Origin: Pyropia haitanensis | Lineage: Eukaryota > Rhodophyta > Bangiophyceae > Bangiales > Bangiaceae | Length of the DNA: 21,259 bases | Reading direction: 5' to 3' | Assembly: GCA_008729055.1 (NCBI GenBank) | Contig: SDUX01000088.1 | Coordinates: 1-21,259 of the forward strand | Part shown: positions 17,190-21,259 of the stretch, in pieces | Layout of the letters: each line of letters begins with the position of its first letter | How positions within the stretch are numbered: the stretch's first letter is position 1 | Position numbers and translations under genes: made by a program | Notes under the pieces: generated by a model | Told to the model about the DNA's origin: nothing | Seen by the model: only the letters and a program-made list of their open reading frames with translations | Databases searched by the model: none

Positions 17190-17475
17190 CCTCCTCTTTC
17201 GCCCTCCACCGCCGCCCCCCTTCCCTCCCCTTAGCTCTCCACCCCTCGCGTCCACCAGGAAAAGAGGAGAAACGCGTCGGGGCATGTTCCCGAGGTGCTT
17301 CGCCACGTCCGTCGCCACCGGCACGCCGCCGCCACCACCACGCCGCCACCACCAAGCCACCACCACCACCACCCCGCCACCACCACCCCGCCATCCACAA
17401 CGCCGGCCACGCACACGGCAGGGGAGCTCCCCAGCTACCCCGCCACGTGCGTGACCGTCGCTCACTCCGCGCCAC
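17190..17475. repeat. Tandem macro-repeat, unit 3 (diverged and shortened)
   Basis: It shares with units 1 and 2 the CCCTCAGC-like start, GCCACGTCCGTC, the ACC/CCACC clusters and a long block from CCATCCACAACGCC to CCGCCACGTGCGTGACC. It lacks the A-rich tract and poly-C run (about 120 bp) and has many substitutions, so it separated well before units 1 and 2 did. Confidence 0.75.
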
Positions 17476-18230
17476 CCGCAGCGCTGGTCACCCGCACGAC
17501 CGAGCAGCGCCCTACTCACCCCGACAAGCGAGATTCCAGACAACGCCTGCCGGCGAGAGGCGCCGCAAGGGGTAGGTCTGCCGTCCACGTCGGCGGTTAC
17601 CGACTCGCTGGACGCGGGGCGTGGCAGCCGGAGCGGCCGCAGCATGCGCACCCGCACCCGCCCAGGGCGGGAGCCGGCGCTGGCGCGGCGGGAGGCGCCG
17701 GCGGGGCACAATCGCACTCGTGGGCGGGTGCGCAACGACGAGCAGCGGCGGCAACGGCAGCGCGGTCATCGTGGCGCTCCCGCGACGGCGGCAGCCCCGT
17801 GTCGACGCACCGCCAGCGACCGCCACGCCGTGTGCGATCGCGCGCGCGCGGGCTGGGCGTCGGGGGCGGCGGGGCGGGGCCACCCGCCCGCACGCTCTAC
17901 GCGTCCCACCCGCGTCCCGCCATGCACGTCCCATCTCACCCCTCACTCCCCCCCTCGCGCCATCCCCGCCACCCCGCCTTCCGTCGCCCGTTACGTCACA
18001 CCCAAAACGGCGGCGGCATCGGCAGGTGGGTGGACGACATGAAGCACGTGTGTCAGACGAAGAGAAGGAAAAAAGAAACGGGCGGCCAAGTGCCCGTGAG
18101 CCGACACCCGAGTGGGCGGGATGCGGCATGGAGAACCGTACGAGTGGAAACGGGCAGGACGGCGGGAAGGCGGGCGGTCGAGCAGGCTAGCGGGCGGGAG
18201 GGAGATTGGGCGGGAAAACTGGCGACGCGC
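17476..18230. other. GC-rich stretch, no supportable gene
   Basis: Long frames are open on both strands but are Arg/Pro/Ala-rich and switch character repeatedly. A CAG/GTGGGT donor-like site occurs at about 18021-18029, without a matching exon. Confidence 0.4.
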
Positions 18231-18278
18231 AGGCGGGTAGGCGGGCAGGCGGGTAGGCGGGCAGGTGGGCGGGCGGGC
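18231..18278 (+). repeat. G-tract minisatellite with an 8-bp unit
   Basis: Six units of about 8 bp (AGGCGGGT or AGGCGGGC, the last two variant) give regularly spaced GGG tracts, flanked by further GGGCGGG on both sides. Such spacing satisfies the usual G-quadruplex pattern on the plus strand. Confidence 0.8.
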
Positions 18279-19421
18279 ACACGGGCGCGCCGGTGCGCGC
18301 GAGCGCGGGGGCGGGCGGGCGGGCGGCAGGGGCAACCCCGGCGTCGTGCGCGGGCGGGCAGTTGGGACGGGGGCGGCGACGGCGCGGCAGACCGCGTCGC
18401 GGCGGCCCGTGGCGATCCGCTCCGTCAGGTGCTGGGGCAGCGCGGGCGGCGACGGCGGCGGCGCAGCGGCACCGGTGAGGGTCGGGGCCGCGCGTCGAGC
18501 CGCGTCGGGGCACGGCTGCACTGCCGTGCGCGCCGCCGCAGCCGACCGCGAAACGGCGGCGCACGCGCACACACCGCGGGCGGCTGGCGGCGGTCATGGG
18601 CGGCGTGCTACGGCTGGTGGGGTCGTCAGTGCGGTGGGGGCGGGTGCCCACGGAGGCGGGGCGGCTCTGCTCGTGCCGCAGGCCCCCTGCCCAACCCCCC
18701 CGCCGGAGCTCGGAGGGGGGGCGGAGGCGAGGCGGGCGTGCCTGACGGCGGCAAGAGCGCCCTGTTTACAGGTCGGTGTACCCCTCCCGCGCTCGGCGGT
18801 TCAAACGCGGCAATAGATCGTCTAGATGATGTACCCCCCCCCCTCCCGGCCGGTGTTTGTGTTGAATCCGTAGCGGGCGGCGCCAGCGGCACGCAGACGG
18901 CCCACGCGAGCGGCGGTAGGGGCACCGGGACGGCCATTGACAGCGGCGGGGGGTGCCGTTTTTCGCCGAGCCGCTCCTGGTCCATGCCCGCCCGCGCGCG
19001 TGACGAGAGAGTGCGCGCCGCGACGCGAGCGACTGATGTGCACGGCCGAGGCCCTCGGATGAAAAAAACTCGCGAGGAAGTGCACCGCGGCGCGCATCAA
19101 CTGTAAAGTAGACTGTGCCCAATAGCAGGTCAGAATTGTCTGAAGTCTCGAGTGACAGAGCTGGGGTGGAACCAGGGTTGTCCCATTCGCGACCCAAAAA
19201 CTGCCCAATCAGAGGCGATATCCATAAAAATCTCCGTGTTCCGACCATTGACGGCCACGTGGCAGCCACTCCCACGTCGGCAGCGGCGTTGGCGGTGGCG
19301 GCGGCGGTGGGGCAGCGACAGCATCGCGCCCACCCCCCCCCTCGCTGCCCATTGCCGCCCCCTACCAGCACGGAGTGACTCCCCCTGTCCCCACTGCCCC
19401 CCCTTTGCGGCCTGTTCGTGC
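18279..19421. other. No supportable gene; contains a low-GC island with a hAT-like end motif
   Basis: 18279-19050 is GC-rich with several domain-free open frames. About 19055-19245 has markedly lower GC and contains CAGGGTTG at 19173-19180, the same octamer that starts both hAT pieces to the left. I found no partner end or target duplication. Confidence 0.35.
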
Positions 19422-19802
19422 CATGGCCACCACCGCTGCGGGGATTTTGCAGTCGGCGACGGCCATCTTGCGGCTGACTCAGCGCCCGTCGGTCGCCGCC
19501 GCGGCCGCCGCCGACGCGCTGACGCCAGTCTTTGTGTCCCTCGGCAGTCACCGTGTGGCGGGCGTGATCGTCGCGGGCGGGATGTTGTGGGCGGCCAAGT
19601 TTGGTGCGGGAGGGGGGAGGGAAAGGTGGGACAGGCGGCCTTTGCGAATGGTGGTAGTGGTGATGGCAGCCGCAACCGACATGGCGGCGACGGCGGGTGG
19701 AGGGGAAGGGGAACGCACCTGCCCTTTGGGGGGGAGGAGGGCAGCGCCGGCGGTGGTGACGCCGCTGGTAGCGCGGGCGGTGTGTGGGTGCTCGCCGTGT
19801 AG
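19422..19802 (+). CDS. Possible small membrane protein with Gly-rich tail, frame broken at a G run
   Basis: An ATG in the strong context GCCATGGCC (19422) opens a frame with GC-rich wobble positions. The first 24 residues are amphipathic with Arg and no acidic residue, like an organelle presequence. Around residues 50-66 is a hydrophobic segment (VAGVIVAGGMLWAAK) that could span a membrane. Near 19607-19621 there is a run of G residues; after it, coding-like sequence continues in another frame (GQAAFANGGSGDGSRN, then a Gly/Asp/Ser-rich tail) to TAG at 19800-19802. A missing G in the assembly, or a mutation, would explain this. The product would be about 126 residues. No family is recognised, and a chance open frame remains possible. 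Confidence 0.3.
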   Translation, partial: HGHHRCGDFAVGDGHLAADSAPVGRRRGRRRRADASLCVPRQSPCGGRDRRGRDVVGGQVWCGRGEGKVGQAAFANGGSGDGSRNRHGGDGGWRGRGTHLPFGGEEGSAGGGDAAGSAGGVWVLAV

Positions 19803-20477
19803 CCGGCGGCGTGCACTGCGACGGCGGTGGCGGGGGCGGCGGCAGCGGCGTTGGACGCTGCAAGCGGGCACCCGCCGCGGAGTGACGTGCTCGAGAGGAG
19901 AGGGGGGGGGAGCGGGCGACGTCGCGGCCGCCATCGATCTGCCTGCCCCTGCCGACGGCGGCGATGGTGGCGGTGGTGGTGGCTGTGGCGGGCACGACGG
20001 GCGCAGGGCTGGCGGCGTCGCCGCCGCCACCGCGGCCACCGCGGCCGTCGCCCCCCCCCCCCCGGCGCCGCGCCGGGAGCGCCGGGCGTGACTGCCCCGC
20101 CGCGGCGCGGTTGCCCGCCACCGCGGCGGCCAGCACGGAGGCGGCCTGGTCCGCCGCGGCCGCCGCGGCGGCGGCCGACACCAAAACCCGCCGCGTCACC
20201 GGCGCCGCTGCCGTCGCGGCCCGCCGAACCGTCCCCTCTCCCCTCTTTTCGCCGTGTTCCCCTGTCACGAGAGCAAGCTGTCAGACCGCCTCGGGTACGA
20301 GAGCAGTGGCGCCCATTCAAAGAGCCAAAAAAAAATCAAACCGCCGGCGTCCCAACTGGGGACGCGCCCACGCGTGTGCTACAGCCCTGACAGTCCGCGT
20401 CCCGACTCGCTACCCACCGGCCGCCGCCCCCACGCGCCGTTCCCGGTCGTGACGTGCGGCGCCAAGACGCAATATCA
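19803..20477. other. GC-rich stretch, no supportable gene
   Basis: Ala/Pro/Arg-rich frames are open on both strands. A C-rich run lies at about 20050-20063 and an A run at about 20328-20336. No domain is visible. The promoter of the spliced gene candidate to the right would lie at its end. Confidence 0.35.
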
Positions 20478-21259
20478 ATGGGCGGCAGACCCTCGGCGGC
20501 GTGTGTGTGTCGAGACAAAGTTGGCGCGGCGTTTTTGGTTTGTTTTTCTTTCACAGAACAGGGGGGGGGAAGAACGACGTGTGCGACGCCCGCTGGGCCG
20601 GCAGCGAGGCGCTCACGGCCAGGAAAGAGCCGCTGGAGGTTGCAGGCGGCCCGGCGGCGGCGACGGCGGCCGCCGCACGGCCGCCGATGCGCGCAGAGGG
20701 GGGGGAGGGGGGCGCTCGCGCCCCGGGCGGACGGCCCAGACGGACCGATGCCGCAGCGGACGCAGTCGCGCTCACCCCCCGCCCCCATGCCGTCCCACCG
20801 GCCCTTTTTGAAATCACCCGACAAGCACCCCACCACCCACCGCAAGCAGCACCGGCCGCGCCACCCACCGCACGCTACCTAGCGAGGCACCCCCCCCCCC
20901 CACCTGCTCCCGCGTCAGCCGGCGGCCGCCACCCGACCCGCCGTGGCGCTCGCGCCGGCGTAGCACCCCCCCCCCCCCACAAACGGGCTGCGGCACACGC
21001 CCTCACGCCAGCACCGCAGCAACATTTCGTCGGCCTGCTGCAGCTAGCTTCTGCGGCGGTTAACGCGGGACGCTCCCGCGCGGGCCGCCACCCCCAGCAC
21101 CGCCCCGTCCCGCCGCACCCCGCCGCCGCCGCTTCCCGCGCCGCCGCACCCCGCGTCCCCACGCACCCCGCCCCGTCCCGCCGCGCACCGGCGTCCCGCC
21201 CCGCATCCGCCGCGCTGCACGGTGCCCTACGAAACCGCTTCCCGCGCGCTGCCGTCACT
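20478..21259 (+). CDS. Possible spliced gene, partial, running off the window
   Basis: Proposed model: exon 1 at 20478-20500 (ATG plus seven residues, ending in phase 2), intron 20501-20556 starting GTGTGTGTGT and ending TTTTTCTTTCACAG, exon 2 from 20557. Joining the exons puts exon 2 in the one frame that stays open from 20558 to the window end. Its first 45 or so codons have GC-rich wobble positions and mixed composition (KNDVCDARWAGSEALTARKE), unlike the Arg/Pro runs nearby. After about 20800 the frame becomes Pro/His/Arg-rich, so a second intron or a frame error in the G runs at 20698-20713 is likely. No family is recognised. The acceptor is the best-supported part; the mini-exon and start are inferred. 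Confidence 0.3.
20501..20556 (+). other. Probable 56-nt spliceosomal intron
   Basis: It begins GTGTGT and ends with a strong pyrimidine tract followed by CAG (GTTTTTCTTTCACAG), in a region where T runs are otherwise rare. It joins two frames without a stop. Confidence 0.4.

Noticed and set aside
17295..19106. A 603-codon plus-strand frame
   Set aside because: It crosses array unit 3, a G-tract minisatellite and unrelated GC-rich DNA, with abrupt changes in composition and no domain.
18766..20268. A 500-codon minus-strand frame
   Set aside because: It starts at a GTG, is His/Arg/Pro-rich through its middle, and covers the low-GC island. No domain is seen.

Overview
The window is GC-rich eukaryotic nuclear DNA dominated by simple repeats and transposons, with only a few host genes. 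Wobble positions are almost all G or C, GCC/CCG/CGC triplet runs are everywhere, a likely 56-nt GT-AG intron is visible, and a MCM4-like coding relic is present. Together these point to an alga with a very GC-rich genome; a bangiophyte red alga (Porphyra/Pyropia type) is my best guess, by inference only. Because GC-rich triplet repeats leave several frames open on both strands, long open frames are weak evidence here, and I kept only those with recognisable domains, motifs or consistent structure.

Left part (1-5289): the 3' part of a possible Ala/Pro/Gly-rich protein gene (41-1120, one in-frame TGA); a gene-poor stretch; a hAT-type DNA transposon (1885-3231) with matching CAGG(G/A)TTGGCA ends and an 8-bp target duplication matching at 7 of 8; then the decayed C-terminal half of a hAT transposase on the minus strand (3582-4215), with a CAGGGTTGCA end at 4301-4310. 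The low-GC patches of the window mostly coincide with these hAT pieces.

Middle part (5290-9753): a plus-strand armadillo-repeat protein gene (5290-7191, one in-frame TAG at 5527-5529) converges on a minus-strand relic of the C-terminus of replicative helicase subunit MCM4 (7282-7972, damaged by a TGA and frame changes). Next comes an array of about 962-bp units rich in CCACC and GCC triplets. Units 1 and 2 look identical by eye over about 750 bp; a third, diverged copy lies at 17190-17475.

The centrepiece (9754-16640) is a complete, apparently intact and very young Ty1/copia retrotransposon: two 798-bp LTRs with no difference seen by eye, a GCCGC target duplication, a 14-nt primer site complementary to the anticodon arm of initiator tRNA-Met (the half-tRNA priming known from Drosophila copia), one uninterrupted gag-pol frame with zinc knuckle, protease, integrase, reverse transcriptase and RNase H, and a purine tract before the 3' LTR. 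It inserted into unit 2 of the array, and unit 1 still shows the empty site.

Right part (16641-21259): the rest of the interrupted array, the third unit, a G-tract minisatellite (18231-18278), a possible small membrane-protein gene (19422-19802, broken at a G run) and, at the right edge, a possible spliced gene (20478 onward) with a mini-exon and a clear polypyrimidine-CAG acceptor.
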